64,000 nucleotides of DNA, from assembly GCA_021397835.1 (NCBI GenBank), contig JAJFZO010000446.1:992001-1056000 (forward strand), written 5' to 3'. Source of the DNA: Moringa oleifera (taxonomy: Eukaryota; Streptophyta; Magnoliopsida; Brassicales; Moringaceae). Under the pieces are notes generated by a model. It was given only the letters and a program-made list of their open reading frames with translations, had not been told where the DNA came from and did not search any database. This document shows positions 11,093-23,770 of this stretch, in pieces. Numbering within the stretch: position 1 is the stretch's first letter; every line of letters begins with the position of its first letter. Position numbers and translations under genes: made by a program.

Positions 11093-12846
11093 GTTAATTT
11101 TCATATATCTTTGAGCTTTATAAAAGAAATTTTTTTGAAAGTTATTTGTTAGCAGTAAAAATGTGTCATGAGACTTAGATTGTGTCTTTCTTTCTATAAG
11201 TAAATCTGGGAACACACCAGCCACTCTAATGTGCTAAAGAAACAAGGAATGAGGAGAAGAGATGAGAAGAGACTTCACAGGTTGGTTATATGCAAGAGAG
11301 TACTTCTTCTTTTAGGTTGTCAAAATCAGAAACCCTGTACAATGTCTTACTTGTGATTCTTTGTTTTATTTCTTTTCCAACTTTTCTTTCGGATTGTCAA
11401 AATCCATATGGGTTTGTGAGTGTCGTGGTGAATTTTGTTTTTGTTTCAATTAAAGTAGCATCAAACCAAATCTTGAAGACTTCTTGATCAGTTATCTTAT
11501 TATAGTGTGCTAAATTGCTCAAGAAAGACATGCAAGATATTCCTAAGAGTTATCTTATTATACTTGCAGTCTAAAGTTAATCCTGGTTTTTAGAATTAAC
11601 TAATTGAAGCCCCCTTAGAAGGATTACTTAATCCTATAAATATACTAGTTAATTTTAGTGTTATGCTCCTTCTAGACATATTCATTTCCAAATATGTGAA
11701 TGGATATTGTATAGGAGCTCCTTCCAGCTTGATGTCATATGATTCAATTTTCTTATAGATGCTTATAGGTAGAAATGTCTACATAGGAAGGCAGAATCCA
11801 CATATTTCATTCATATGGAGAAATGGTGGTTTCTTTAATTATGTATGAGTTTACAAACACATGGAGAAAGCTCAATTTAGAATCTTTAAAACAAGATTAT
11901 CGGTAAATCTGCTACATAGGCTAGCATTAAATATGAATAAGCTCTTAGTTTCATGGATTTGGAATGGGAGTTGCATATTAGCACTGTGCTTTCTTATTTT
12001 ACTAGCATGCATGATAGGTCTTTTGCATAGAAAAATCATTGATTTTGTTCAATTTTGCTCAATTGCAACTATATTTAATGCTTATATTGATGGGTTAATG
12101 AAGGGAGGACATACAGAAAAATGCTCTAGATATCTTTTAGAGGATGAAGAAAGATCATCCCCAACCAACTACTGAAACTCATACCTTAATGATCAACTTG
12201 TAAGGAAAGGTGAGCTCTATTTTATTTGATCTTTATTTTTATGCAAACTTCCTTGGGTTTTGTTTTTTGGGTGATTTTTCTTGTCCTTCCAATAAGATTA
12301 CTTTATAAAGGTAGGAATATCAAATTATATCCACCACTTTATCTAAATTGAGGCTAGCTAACTCATAATTTAGCATTGATGGTAAAAATCCTAAAAGAAA
12401 ATATAATATTTAGAATCATTAGAGTAGGTCAGTGATCTTCAAAACTTCAAGAATGGACAGTGATAATATAGTTGTAATTGGAGTGTAGATTTTTGGATGA
12501 AGGGAATTTGCCCAATCCGAGAGGTGAAGAAGCTGTAGCCTAACTTCAACTTTTTAGAAATTTGAATTTTTAGTAGTAGTAATACAAAATCAGCTGATCG
12601 ATTGCTACAAGAAAAGATTAACATGATAGGTTCTGAAATTGTTTTCATTGGATATGAATTGACACCTATTGAAGTACTTTGTTCAGACCTGAAGGAATAT
12701 TATACCATTGTGGATGTTGAATAGAATGCCACATTTATCTTCACAGACGTAAGCTACTCCTTTAATCAACTATACTAATCCATACCAGTCATGAGTTTTA
12801 GCCAGATGCAAGTTATTAAGTGGATACTTCATTATATTAAAGATGA
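11093..12846. other. Intergenic stretch with no supported gene
   Basis: Several short open frames exist here. The longest, 11861-12175 on the plus strand, is 104 codons and could encode a membrane-like segment, but I find no family motif or consistent structure. I treat the stretch as unassigned. Confidence 0.4.
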
Positions 12847-13215
12847 CACCATAAGAAAATAAGCCTTTTATGATGGGCAATGCTCGTCAAAAAAAGCATT
12901 TTATGATAATCAAAAAACTATCATTGTAAGTAATAATATAGAAACTTTATGGTGGTCTAAAAGATCGTCATAAATTGTTAACGATTTTCGATAGTCATGA
13001 AAATTTTGCGACGATCCAAAAACTCATAATGGTCCATGGGACCGTCATAAAATATTCATGCGATCGTATGTGATCATCATAAAAACCTTTACTTACTCAT
13101 GACGATCTTTGTGACCATCATACAAAACTTACACTTTTCATAACTATTTTTTTAACCACCATAAAAAATCTTTACTTGTTGATGATGGTCTACGTGATCG
13201 TCATAATTATGTTTT
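12847..13215 (-). repeat. E2 left subterminal repeats
   Basis: Repeated inverted motifs of the type GATCGTCATAAA and TATGACGATC/GACCATCATA occur about every 40-50 bp, including the paired TGGTCCATGGGACCGTCATA near 13030. They start directly inside the CACCATAAGAAAAT terminus. These repeats differ in sequence from those of E1, E3 and E4. Confidence 0.8.
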
Positions 13216-13939
13216 TATTACATTTTTTTATTGATTAATTACAAAATTTTATTTTTTATAATTTTAATTAATTAATATTTATCATTTGTTCTTGCACTTG
13301 TAATAGTCAAATACTACAAATAATATCAAATAATAAAAGTTACATATATTTATAACTAACACAATTATCATTTTACAAAAATAATAATATTAAGTATCAA
13401 AAATAAACAACATATTTATAAATTAAATTACACAATATGTCATGTGCACCGCTTTATTTTAGCATTACATCATTAAACTAAAAATTATACAAGCTAGTGC
13501 ATCAAAAAATATCCAGTGAATTAATGATGTGTCACTCTTGTAATAGTTATAAAAAAGATACATTATTCATCTTTATTAAATATATGATTAATTTACATAT
13601 CAAAATAAATAAGCAAGTGTAACTTCTTACAATACAACACTAAATGCGAAAATTAATTAATCATTAACATATTTAAATATTTCACTACATGCTTGAGTAC
13701 TTCTACTTGTTTTTTGCTCTACCGACTTCTTCAAGATGACCTTTACGAAATTTTGTCATCTTCTCTTGGTAAGAGGTTCAATGAACAGATATCGCAGCTG
13801 ACTTAATGAATGGAATTGGCAGAGGGATCAATGAATAGAATTACCATTATACTTGAATTTAACCAACCCAAACAACACACAACTAACACATAACCATTAA
13901 TGAGCCAATAAGGATTATATACCTGGCTACGATAATAAC

Positions 13940-16900
13940 TATTGCACATGCATAGTCCATTCACCACGTATTTCATCAATTTCTTCATCACTATATGTAT
14001 CTTTATCATTAAATTTTAAGATTAAAACACAAAAGAAGACGATATAATCAATTTGATATCATTTATAAATGTGAAATATTTAATATGTAAATAAAATATA
14101 TAATATGACATTTTCACAAAGAATTTTTGGATCTTCAATTATTTCTTTCACAAATCAAAGTACAAAATATCCGCATTCTATACCACCTGTTTGAATCAGC
14201 TCCTATATCTGTAGAAATATAATCATTAATATATATCGTTTTCAATGTTGTTAATAATGAAAAAACAAAATGAACTCATTTGAATTTATTACCATGTAAT
14301 ATTTGATCTCACACGAAACATTAAAAACCCTATATCAATAACCAATAAACATTTGAAAATATGTAGTATTTAGAATTAATAACGAAACCAATAAACAAAA
14401 GGCATAAAGTAAAGCTTGTACTTACATGGTCATAATTTGTTTAAGATTAAGTCCTAATTCATGACCCAAATAATCCAAATGATATACTATCCGTGATGCC
14501 ATATAAATAACCACTAATTCCCAATAAAATCTATTCGTAATAAGAAAAATAAAAGATGATAAATAGTCAAATGAGATATGTCTTGGTAAAGCAACTAGGG
14601 TAAAAACTTCTTACTTTGGATTATAAGGTATGAAAAGAATTTGGTTTGAATGTGCTTTTTCTAACTACTGTGTAATATGTTATGCTTTATCTTTTAACTT
14701 GTTTTCATTGCTTGGTCCACTAGAGAGTGGACAATCATAGGATTGATGAAGCCAAATGGTTTTAACTTTTTGATATACTTCAACTTAGCATGTAGATATC
14801 TAGAAGTAGCCAAATTAAAAGTCAAATCATATAAACGTAGATATTAAAATAAATCAATATTAAAATTCTTTGTCTCACCTATACAGATAAATGCTAGTTC
14901 TTTCTAGTTTTTTTTTTTATCAATCATACTAGAGCAACCTTCTGAGCCAAAATAGCAATAAAATGGACAGCAAAAAACATCATCATCAAATTTCATGCTT
15001 ACTTCATTCAGCATATTAATCATTAATAGATAAGCTGCTTTTGCGAGCTACTCTAAAGCTTGCTCAAGAATGGATCCCACTTCTTTATTGATTTCTTTTT
15101 CTTTTACCTTCAAACATGTGACAATAATAAAGTCAAATAATTTTTAACATAAAAAGAAACAAAGATAATATATCACTACTAAAATTGCCTCATACCTCTT
15201 TAACAATATGAGTAAAAACCAATTCTTTAGGCTAACTTACATGATGACCTAATGCATCTTTAATAAATACAAGATATTCATCCTCATTTCAATAGCCAGT
15301 TGAGCATCTTGAATCAATATTTGATTAATGGAAACCACAAAATTAGCATAAGATTCCATCAACAATAGTGTACCCACTGCAAATTTACATACAACACCCT
15401 GTTCATTAAAAAAATGACATTATTAATTATAATTAATAATGAAAACATATGTCTATAGCATTTAATAAATAAGTACATTCCTCTTTAAATCTTCATGGAA
15501 AACATCACAAGAATCCTTCATAGTCATTGCTAAATCAAGTTTTTGTATCTTATTGGAGCTATGACCTTCAAGTTATGCAACACGTGAATGTGCATCTGTA
15601 CTTCCTTGGGTCAATGACAGTCGTTTTTACTCCCCCTTAGCCAAGCGAGCTTCTAGATATGCTACCTTATTAGGAGTGGAAAAAAGGACCGAAGGAGTGA
15701 CAAACTTCCCAACTCCTCCAACTTGACCCCTCTGCTTCTTAGTACCAAGAGCTTTGCTTAAAATGTCATCACCGCTTGAGAATGTAATGTCATGGCACTA
15801 GCTTTTGACTACTCCATTAACTCATCCTACAATAATCCATGCTAGATTAAGTGTAAATTACATAAAAATTAATTATCTAGTTTTATAGACTATTATTCAT
15901 GATTTACATGCAATCAGCAAAAAAATATTGCAACTTAACTTTAAATGTCTCAAGAAAACAAGTTGGGAAGAAAAAGACAAAATACATTCTGTTTGGGTGT
16001 TTGTTCATAGGCCAAGAAAAAAATGGCATTCTAGTTGGTTAGACTGTACTGCCCTATTGCTAGAAGAATATAAACAGTATAGTAATCTATGCCTTTTACC
16101 CCTTAATATTTTCCTTCATGCCAAACACACATAGAATGTTTCCAATACTGCGTGAAAAATATAAATGGTATAGTAATCTCATGCATTTTACCCCTTCATA
16201 TTTTCCTTCATGCTAAACTAATAGAGAAAGTTTCCAATAATGCCTTATTGCTCGAAAAATATAAACGCTATAGTAATCTTAAGCAGTTTGCCCATTTATA
16301 TTTTCCTTCATGCCAAACACACATAAAAGGTTTCCAATACTGCCTCACTTCTTGAAAAATATAAATAGTTTAGTAATCTTACGCATGTTATCCTTTCATA
16401 TTTTCCTCAATGCCAAACACACATAGAAAATTTTCAATTTTCCTTCACTGCTTAAGAAATATAACCTATATAGTAATCTTACCAATTTTACTCCTTCATA
16501 TTTTCCTTCATGCCAAACACACACAAAAAGTTTTCAATACTACCTTACTGCCTGAAAAATATAAAGAGTATTGTAATCTTATGCGTTTTACCCTTTCACA
16601 TTTTCCTTCATGCCTAACACATAAGAAGTTTCCAATACTGCCTCACGGCCTAAAGAATATAAACAATATACTAAATTTATACATTTTACCCTTACATATT
16701 TTTTTTCATGCCAAATGTAGAGAAAGTTTTCAATACTGCCTTACTACTTGAAAAATATAAACAGTACAGTAATCTTATGCATTTTATCCCTCATATTTTC
16801 CTTCTTGCCAAACATACACAGAATGTTTCCAATACTACCTCCCTGCCTAAAAAAAATAAACAGTATAGTAATCTTATGCATTTTACTCCTTCTTATTTTC

Positions 16901-18020
16901 TCTCATGCCACACACAAAAGGTTTTTAATTTTTCCTTACTACTTGAAAAATATAAATAGTATAGTAATCTTGTGCATTTTACCTCTTCATATTTTCCCTC
17001 ATGCCAAACACACATAAAAATTTTCCAATTTTCCCTTACTTCCTCACTACTTGAAGAATATAAGCAGTATAGTAATCTTGAAAATCTAGCAAACAATCTT
17101 ATAAAGATAAGGATTTTAACATTTATATAAGATTCATAAAAAAAAAAAAAATTCTTGCAATTTTTTCAACAACAGACATCGTTTTTGGTGCATAATATCC
17201 TTCTATAATTCACTACGATGAATCTTCTCTTCTGCCTTGAGTTTTACTTTCTGTAGAGATCGAATAACAAATTAAAAATTAGAAAGAATGTATCTAAAAT
17301 GTATATTAAAATCCTTATAAAGAATGTAAGAGTGAGAAAGTCACCAATTTTTGCTCTAAGATTACAAATCCACCTTGACTCAATCGATGAGGATATTAAC
17401 GATGTTTTTGTCATTCCTCTTCTTCCTCAGTCAATTTCTATAATATTACATTATAGTTCAAAAAAAATATTACAACAAAAATATACCTTAAAATCCTTTG
17501 AAAGGCGTGATTTAACAAACCTTTCCCAATCATTCTTTGAAACGAAACTGTAGATTGGAGGTGGTACTACTATAGCATCAAGATTGCCTGCAAAAAGCAT
17601 TATATGTTTTATTGTGAGGACATTCTTGAATGTTCTAAATTTGTTGCAAATTGACTATAAGATCATCTTTTTCATGTGAGGATCAATTTCAAATGCATTA
17701 TGTAAATGAAATTTGATAAGCTACTATGCTAATGAAAAGTATAATTAAATATTTGAGGTAAAAGCGCTAAATTAGAACATATTTTGATATTTTTTCTTTC
17801 AAATGATCAGGATCCTTTCGTTAATCACTATTAAGTTATAGACGTACACCATGGTATGTGCAAGAACTTTAAGAGTAGACATAAGGTATTTAGCTTCAAC
17901 ACCATATGGTACACCTTTTGAATTGAACTGTACAACTTTCTTTCTCTCAAAATTTTCTAATTCAATAACTTTGTTGGTCCACTAGATTTGGTAGGCGACT
18001 CTAACAACTTCTTAGTCATA
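13940..18020 (-). pseudogene. E2 second gene: CACTA ORF2 with C48 protease domain, broken
   Basis: Read on the minus strand, the gene starts near 18020 with a DMTKKLLESPTKSSGP segment and VQFNSKGVPYGVEAKYLMST. The exon at 17510-17700 (EIDPHMKKMIL, KFRTFKNVLTIKHIML, NDWERFVKSRLSKDF) aligns with the E1 exon at 4199-4414. The DDILSKALGTKKQRGQVGG segment (about 15700-15770) aligns with E1 EDVLTKALGT. The C48 domain runs from about 14760 to 13940: FINPMIVHS, WELVVIYMASRIVYHLDYLG, and IECGYF with the catalytic Cys. It ends in TYSDEEIDEIRGEW before TAG. The catalytic His position is Tyr, as in E1, and a stop replaces an Arg after GYFVL. A ~1-kb minisatellite sits in an intron. Confidence 0.82.
16040..17085. 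repeat. ~98-bp minisatellite, about ten to eleven units, inside E2 ORF2
   Basis: The phrase TTCCTTCATGCCAAACACAC recurs, with variants, near 16111, 16203, 16303, 16403, 16503, 16603, 16702, 16798, 16895 and 16992, a period of about 92-100 bp. Each unit also carries AGAATATAAACAGTATAGTA and a run near TTATGCATTTTACCC. Units differ by substitutions and small indels. Open frames of 65-113 codons across the array are repeat by-products with short homology only to each other. The array lies between exon remnants ending near 17150 and starting near 15830 (minus strand). Confidence 0.93.
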
Positions 18021-18164
18021 TCTACAATTCTATGAACATAAAATATAATCCAAAAAAATAGTTAGAGCATAATTCATTATATGACACTAACTTTTGCAAT
18101 AAAATAATACTGCCATAAAAGAAAAAAGGAAAACAATTAAAATTTTTTGCCTTGAGTTATAAAG

Positions 18165-18840
18165 TTTACTTTTAGGCTTCATCAATCCAACTTCCACCAC
18201 AATTAGATCGTATATAATTAACATCATTCTCATTGATCTCATTATTTAAACTAACTTCAACTATGCTATCAATAATAAAATCATATTATTCTATGTTGTC
18301 AACATTATTATTTCTCTCATAATGTTTATAGTATTTTTATGGAGTAAAGTAAACAATGGACCATTTTAAATCTAGTTGACTAGGAACATAAAAGATCTGT
18401 TTAGCTTGAGAAGCTAAAATAAAACAATCATATTTATGACCATGTTGTTTAAGATTAACTAACATGTGACTAACCTCATCTAATTTAATCTCACCATTAT
18501 TTTCAACCCAATCACACTTGAATAATGTTATTCTGAACATGTGGTAATCAAACTCCTATATCTCCTTGATAACACCATAAAATGATAGCCATTTACATCA
18601 TATCTAGGATATTTTTATAACTTCACGAAAAAGTCCATCTGCTACTTATTTCACCGAAAAGGAAGATTGATTTTGCCTTTGTATTTTAGATAAAACATAT
18701 TGACAAAAGTTTGATCAAATAAATTTTAGTATTAAATAAATAAAAGATATATTGTCATGTTAAAGAGACGAGTAAGTATCTTTTCTCAAAACAAAAAAAT
18801 AAATGTTTGAGTATGCTGATCTTGTAACCATTTGGATCAT
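18165..18840 (-). pseudogene. E2 DUF4216 region of TNP2, broken
   Basis: The minus-strand frame at 18337-18540 reads LFKCDWVENNGEIKLDEVSH, then LVNLKQHGHKYDCFILASQA and KQIFYVPSQLDLKWSIV. This is the DUF4216 core, and it matches E1 (VFKCDWIENN, FILASQVRQVF) closely. A phrase RYDVNGYHFMV lies near 18560-18600. The segment ends near CGGSWIDEA at 18170-18200. Upstream pieces are frameshifted. Confidence 0.87.
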
Positions 18841-18879
18841 TTTGATCGACGTGGATACTGTAATTTCACATACTTGATA

Positions 18880-19640
18880 TGCTTGTTATTAATGAAATAA
18901 GATTAAGCTCATCTAATGAATGCATATATGTATGTAAGTAAATGTCTCATAATCAAATTGTACATAGATTTGGAAGAAACATATTCAACATATGGTTAGA
19001 TGTCAAGTGAATTCAGTAATACATAAAGATATGCTTGTTCCAATTCTTGTCGATCAGCCATAACAGTACAACCACTAGGTAAGGGCTTCCCAACTTAGAT
19101 GTCATCTTTTTTTCCATGTGGAATACCAATTGGATGCATGTTAGAGTAATAAGCTTCACAAAATTCAAGTGCTTCTTCTGCAATGCAGCATTCAGCAATA
19201 TATCCTTCAAGACGATTATGACTACATACATATCCTTCCAAAGTTTTCATGAAACATTCAAATGGATACATCCACCTAAGGTATATCGGTCCACATAATC
19301 TCACATCTCCAACAAGTTGTACCATCAAATGCTTCATTATATCGAAAAAAGAAGGTCAAAAGTATTTTTCAAATAAGCAAAGAGTTACCACCAAATCTTG
19401 CTATAATTTGCCTAGTTTTGAAACATCCACAACTTTACTACACAAAGCATTGAAGAAGAAGCAAAATTTCATGATTGTATATCTCGCATGGTTTGGCAAA
19501 ACTAAATGAATAGCAATGGTAAAAGTTGTTGCACAAAAGTGTGACAATCGTGAGACTTAAACCTTGAATTTTCAAATCTACCGTTGACATAAGATTTCTG
19601 AAATTTGAAGAATACCCATTTGGAACTTTTATATTTCATA
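18880..19640 (-). pseudogene. E2 DUF4218 region of TNP2, broken
   Basis: The minus-strand frame at 19095-19337 reads MKHLMVQLVGDVRLCGPIYL, then RWMYPFECFMKTLEGYV and EGYIAECCIAEEALEFC, a textbook DUF4218 C-terminal half that retains the RWMYPFE tryptophan lost in E1. Its start is frameshifted near 19560-19580 (STVDLKIQGL). Several stops interrupt the middle. The E1 and E3 copies provide in-window alignments. Confidence 0.88.
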
Positions 19641-21482
19641 ACATCTCACAAAACATCCTTTTCTCTGATTTGCATAAAGTATAACAAACAGCTGGTGAAT
19701 AAGTATGACCATTTATAACCTTAGGAGTTACCTATTTTCTTAAGCTAATTTCTGCAAGATCTAGCCGAATGTTGATATTATCTTTAGATTTTCCAAGCAT
19801 ATTAATTAAAGTTCCATAGATGCTTTCACAAAGATTTTTTTCAATATGCATTTCATCCAAAATATGTTGAACATGTAAATGTTTCCAATATTCAAGGTTG
19901 AAAAAGTATGATTTCCTCTTGAAGCATGTTTGAAGGTTGTCATTCAATCCTTTACCCCATGTCATCTTCCTCTTCCTACTTGTTTTTTTTTTTTACCCCA
20001 TACATTGATAATGGAACTTACTTTTTGTAATATTTCCTCTCTATTTATTGTACAAGGAGGTGAATTGGTTTCATCTTCTCCATTGAATGCTTTCTTTTGC
20101 TTTCTAAATGGCTGATTTTTTGGGAAGGACTCATCTATGACCCAGATAGACATTCTTCTTACCATGTTCTAATCTACAAGTATATGTGCTTTCACCATAT
20201 ATTAGATAAGCATAATATCCTTTAACTGAACAACCAAAAAGATTCCTATAAGCAAAAAACTCATCAATCATCTATAATAAAATAGCTCGTAATGTAAACA
20301 ACTCTTTTCTACAAGAATCATAGACTTAAAATAGAAGCTTCAAATCATCATTAAATGGGGCAAGACATAAATCAATAGCATTACATGGTTGGCAAGGTCC
20401 TGATATAAGCAAGGATAACATCATGAATTTTCATTTCATACACAACCACGATGGTAGATTTTATGTTACCATTACCCCTGGCCAACAACCATATGCACTA
20501 CGAAGAGAGCTATGTGGATTTATTCCATCAGCAGAAATAGCCAATCGAAGATTTCTATGTTCTAATGCAAAACATGGCCGCTTAGAGTCTATTAACTTCC
20601 AAGCAAGTGAATCGATAGGATATCTTAGTTTCCCATATACTTCCCTTTTGTTGGCATGCAAAGTTAAATCTTGTGCAATTTGTGGTGACTAAAATATTCA
20701 CTTGAAACATGAAATAGGAGGAAAGTACCATAATATGTTGATAGGAATCCCTTTCATTTGCTTTTTTACCTTACTATTTTCTTTCCCTTACTGTTTTCTT
20801 TCCATCTCGATAGTCCACAAGTAGGACAAGATGATAAATCCTTATAATTCTTTCTATAGAGTATACAATCACTCAAGTAAGCATGTATTTTCTTGTAAGC
20901 TAAACCAAATGCGTTCATATTTTTTTTTTTTTTTTGTTTCATACATCAATGAAGAAGTTTCATTTTTAGTAGGAAACATATCAGACAAATAACTTAACAA
21001 ATTAGAAAAGCTCTTGTTTGACCACCCATGCTTTCCTTTTATATTATATAATCTCATCAAAGCAGGCAAGTTAATATATTTCGTATTACTAGGATACAAA
21101 GGCTTTTCTGTATCTTTTAGTACCTTCTGAAATAATTTAGGATCATCTTGAAGATATTCAAATGCATAATTAACCATATCTATTGTGTTGTCAACATGAT
21201 CATCCTTATGAGCTTCATCAAATATCAGTTTCTTGTGCAAGATCTAGTAAAACACTCTTCTCCATGCTAAATCCATCTTTTCTACCTCCAATCAATCTTT
21301 TCACTAAACAAATAATACTTTACTTCTTCAACACTTAATAATATCAAATTAGCACACGATTGACAAGGACATCTAATGAGTATAGGATCTTCACAATGAG
21401 AAATGGCAAAAGCAAGAAACTCAACCACGTTATCAGAAAACTCCTTGGATAATCTATTCAAATGCATCCAAGATTTGTCCGT
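19641..21482 (-). pseudogene. E2 transposase-associated domain and TNP2 core, broken
   Basis: On the minus strand the gene begins at 21482 with DKSWMHLNRLSKEFSDNVVE; the codon before D is ACG (21480-21482), where the family has the start ATG. The transposase-associated domain follows with IRCPCQSCAN near 21340-21375. TNP2 continues with MVNYAFEYLQDDPKLFQKVL and LPALMRLYNIKGKHGWSNKS (20869-21240). A poly-A run (poly-T on plus, 20920-20934) then shifts the frame. Later motifs are NLRLAISADGINPHSS (near 20510-20560), a LLWMIDEF motif with TAG in place of W (20272-20274), and LDEMHIEKNLCESIYGTLIN (19790-19860). Confidence 0.9.
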
Positions 21483-22054
21483 ATTCTATCCTATGATGAC
21501 AACTAAAAGAAAATCCATTTATTATTTATGCTTATTATGTATGTAATACATATCATGTAAAGTAATGTTATTGTCAAAATAAGATAAGAAACAAGGTGCC
21601 CACTAGACTGGAAGGCCTTAGGCAAAGCCAAGACTATTTCTTCTAAACGCATGATAGATCAGTAGACTAGTGAAGAATTAGTAACCTGAAATAATGTAGG
21701 TTGTGCAAAAAGAGTAGTAGCTTTTGTCTGAAGGATTTTGAATTTTCACTCAAGTTTGGATATGTAACAAGCTTTCTTTTCTTTTGAATGAGCTACGAAC
21801 CATTGATTTGCAATTATCTTACATGATGAATTATATCATGTGTGAGAAAAAAAAAAAACCTTTGTTACTAGTAAAGTAAAATACTAAAAAAGTTTTACTT
21901 TAACTAAAGTACTTGAATACAAATAAATTTTTTCTCTGAATTGTTCTCCTACTGTAGGTTTTTCTTTTCTTCAACTATAGTAATCCCTAATCCATCGACT
22001 ACTGTGTGTTAGTAAGACACACTAGTTACCAACTATCTAAAATATTTTTAAAAA

Positions 22055-23770
22055 TCATATTTTCAACCATGATTTACTTAGAGTTTCTAATATCATAGTG
22101 GAAACTAAACTAGAATTAAAAATCTCAAAAAAGAAATTTACTTAGGACATGCAGACTGTTTAATAAATTAATAAAGACATGGTCATAATGGAAATTGAGT
22201 TAAAGCTGTAAAATTCTTAGAGTAAACTGGTAGCAGTCTTTTCCAATAAGCAACATGGATTGCATTATATAGAGAGACAAGGATTCACTTCATGTACTAC
22301 ATGCTTTAAGTTTGAGAAAATGATAATGTGCCTTGCCAGTCAAGGCTTCATAACCAAAATAATCATATCTGTATTGTAGATTCTCCTAATTTAGGAGAAC
22401 ATCAAACAATAACTCTCACTATGAAAATTAATGGCATTGCAGCAAGACTTAAGGAAACATGAAACTAGAACTAGCTTAATAGTGGATTCATAGCCAGATT
22501 CTTACCAATAGTAAATAAGAAACAATAATTTAGATCTAAAGCAAGACATGGCTGGGCAAAAAAATAAGTGAAATCAACTAAAATAATTAATAAAATAAAG
22601 ATTTATACTTTGAAGCAAAAATGATAGAAATTTTTTAAGTTTGTTAGAGCCCATTGGTTCACAACTTCTTTACCTGTGGTTCAACAGTTCTACTTTAGTT
22701 TGAAATGGCATAATGAACTCCTGGTACATTGAATTTGAACCAAACTTGAGAGAGGCGTCTGCTTATCATTAATTTTTTTCGCTAGAATCATAGGTAGTAA
22801 TATGAAAAGGTGCATTTCCTAGACTGTACTCTTCAAATATTCAAATGTATAATTGCTAGAAAAATTTCAAATAAAGGGATCAATGGAATCATAAGTACCA
22901 ATAATGTTAAGTGGAAAAATACAAAATTTCAACCATGGATAACAATCATAGATGAAGTTTTATAGCAATTTGAATATTTGAATAAGTCATCCAGATTAAG
23001 AAGAAGCTAGCCTCATGTATTTAGTGAAATAAGAACATTAAAACTAAACATTAAGTAGATTCATATAAAGATATATCTTTTAATAGCTTCCCTAATAATG
23101 TTAAGTTGAAAAATAAAAAATTTCAACCATGAATACAATAATACATAAATTTTTATAGCAATTTGAATATTTGAATAAGTCGTCTAGATTAAGAATAAGC
23201 TAGCCTCATGCATTTAGTAAAGTAAGAACCTTAAAACTAAACATGAAGTACTCATATTTTCTATCATGATCTACTTAGAGTTTTTTATATCATAGTGGAA
23301 ACTAAATTGGAATTCAAAATCTTGAAGGCATTACTTAATGCATGTAGATTGTTTCATAAATCAATAAAGACAAAAGCACAATAAGAATAGAGTTAAAGCT
23401 ATAAAATTCTCTAAACGAAATATTAGCAGTCTTTTTTGCAAACCAACATGGATTGCACTATATAAATAGTCCAGGATCCAGTTTATGTACTACATGCTTT
23501 AAGTTTGAGAAAATGATAATGTACCTTGCCAGTCGAGGCTCCAAAGCTAGAATAATCATATATTCATTGTAGATTCAGGAGAACATCAAACTATAACCCT
23601 CACCTATGAAAATTAATGACATTGTAGTAAGAATTATGGAAAGATGAAACTAGAACTAGCTTAACAGTGGATCCACAACTAAATTCCTATCAAAAATAAA
23701 CAACAAACAACAAACTAAATCCAAAGTAGCAAATGGTAGGGGAAAAAAAAAGAGAAATCAAGTAAAATAA
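22055..23770. repeat. Diverged ~0.5-kb direct duplication in the E2 upstream region
   Basis: Copy A, about 22055-22590, and copy B, about 23252-23770, share long phrases in the same orientation. Examples are TATCATAGTGGAAACTAAA, ACTACATGCTTTAAGTTTGA followed by GAAAATGATAATGT, and GATGAAACTAGAACTAGCTT (A: CATGAAAC). The offset is about 1190 bp. Divergence is considerable, with indels, so the duplication is old. The region lies between the E2 transposase start and the E2 right terminus. No coding capacity is seen. Confidence 0.88.
22897..23255. repeat. ~190-bp direct duplication nested between the larger repeats
   Basis: The segments 22897-23060 and 23087-23255 share TAATGTTAAGT, ATAGCAATTTGAATATTTGA, ATAAGTC, AGCTAGCCTCATG and TTAAAACTAAACAT in the same order and orientation. 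Differences are scattered, which indicates an old event. Confidence 0.88.

Noticed and set aside
11861..12175. 104-codon plus-strand frame with a possible membrane segment
   Set aside because: No family resemblance, and length is within what AT-rich DNA yields by chance over this span.
16040..17085. Regularly spaced repeats considered as a CRISPR array
   Set aside because: The whole ~98-bp unit is repeated, with no unique spacers, inside a plant transposon.
15928..17096. Overlapping frames of 65-113 codons in the 98-bp array
   Set aside because: They are translations of the minisatellite in several frames and are similar only to one another; real E2 coding sequence lies on the minus strand on either side.
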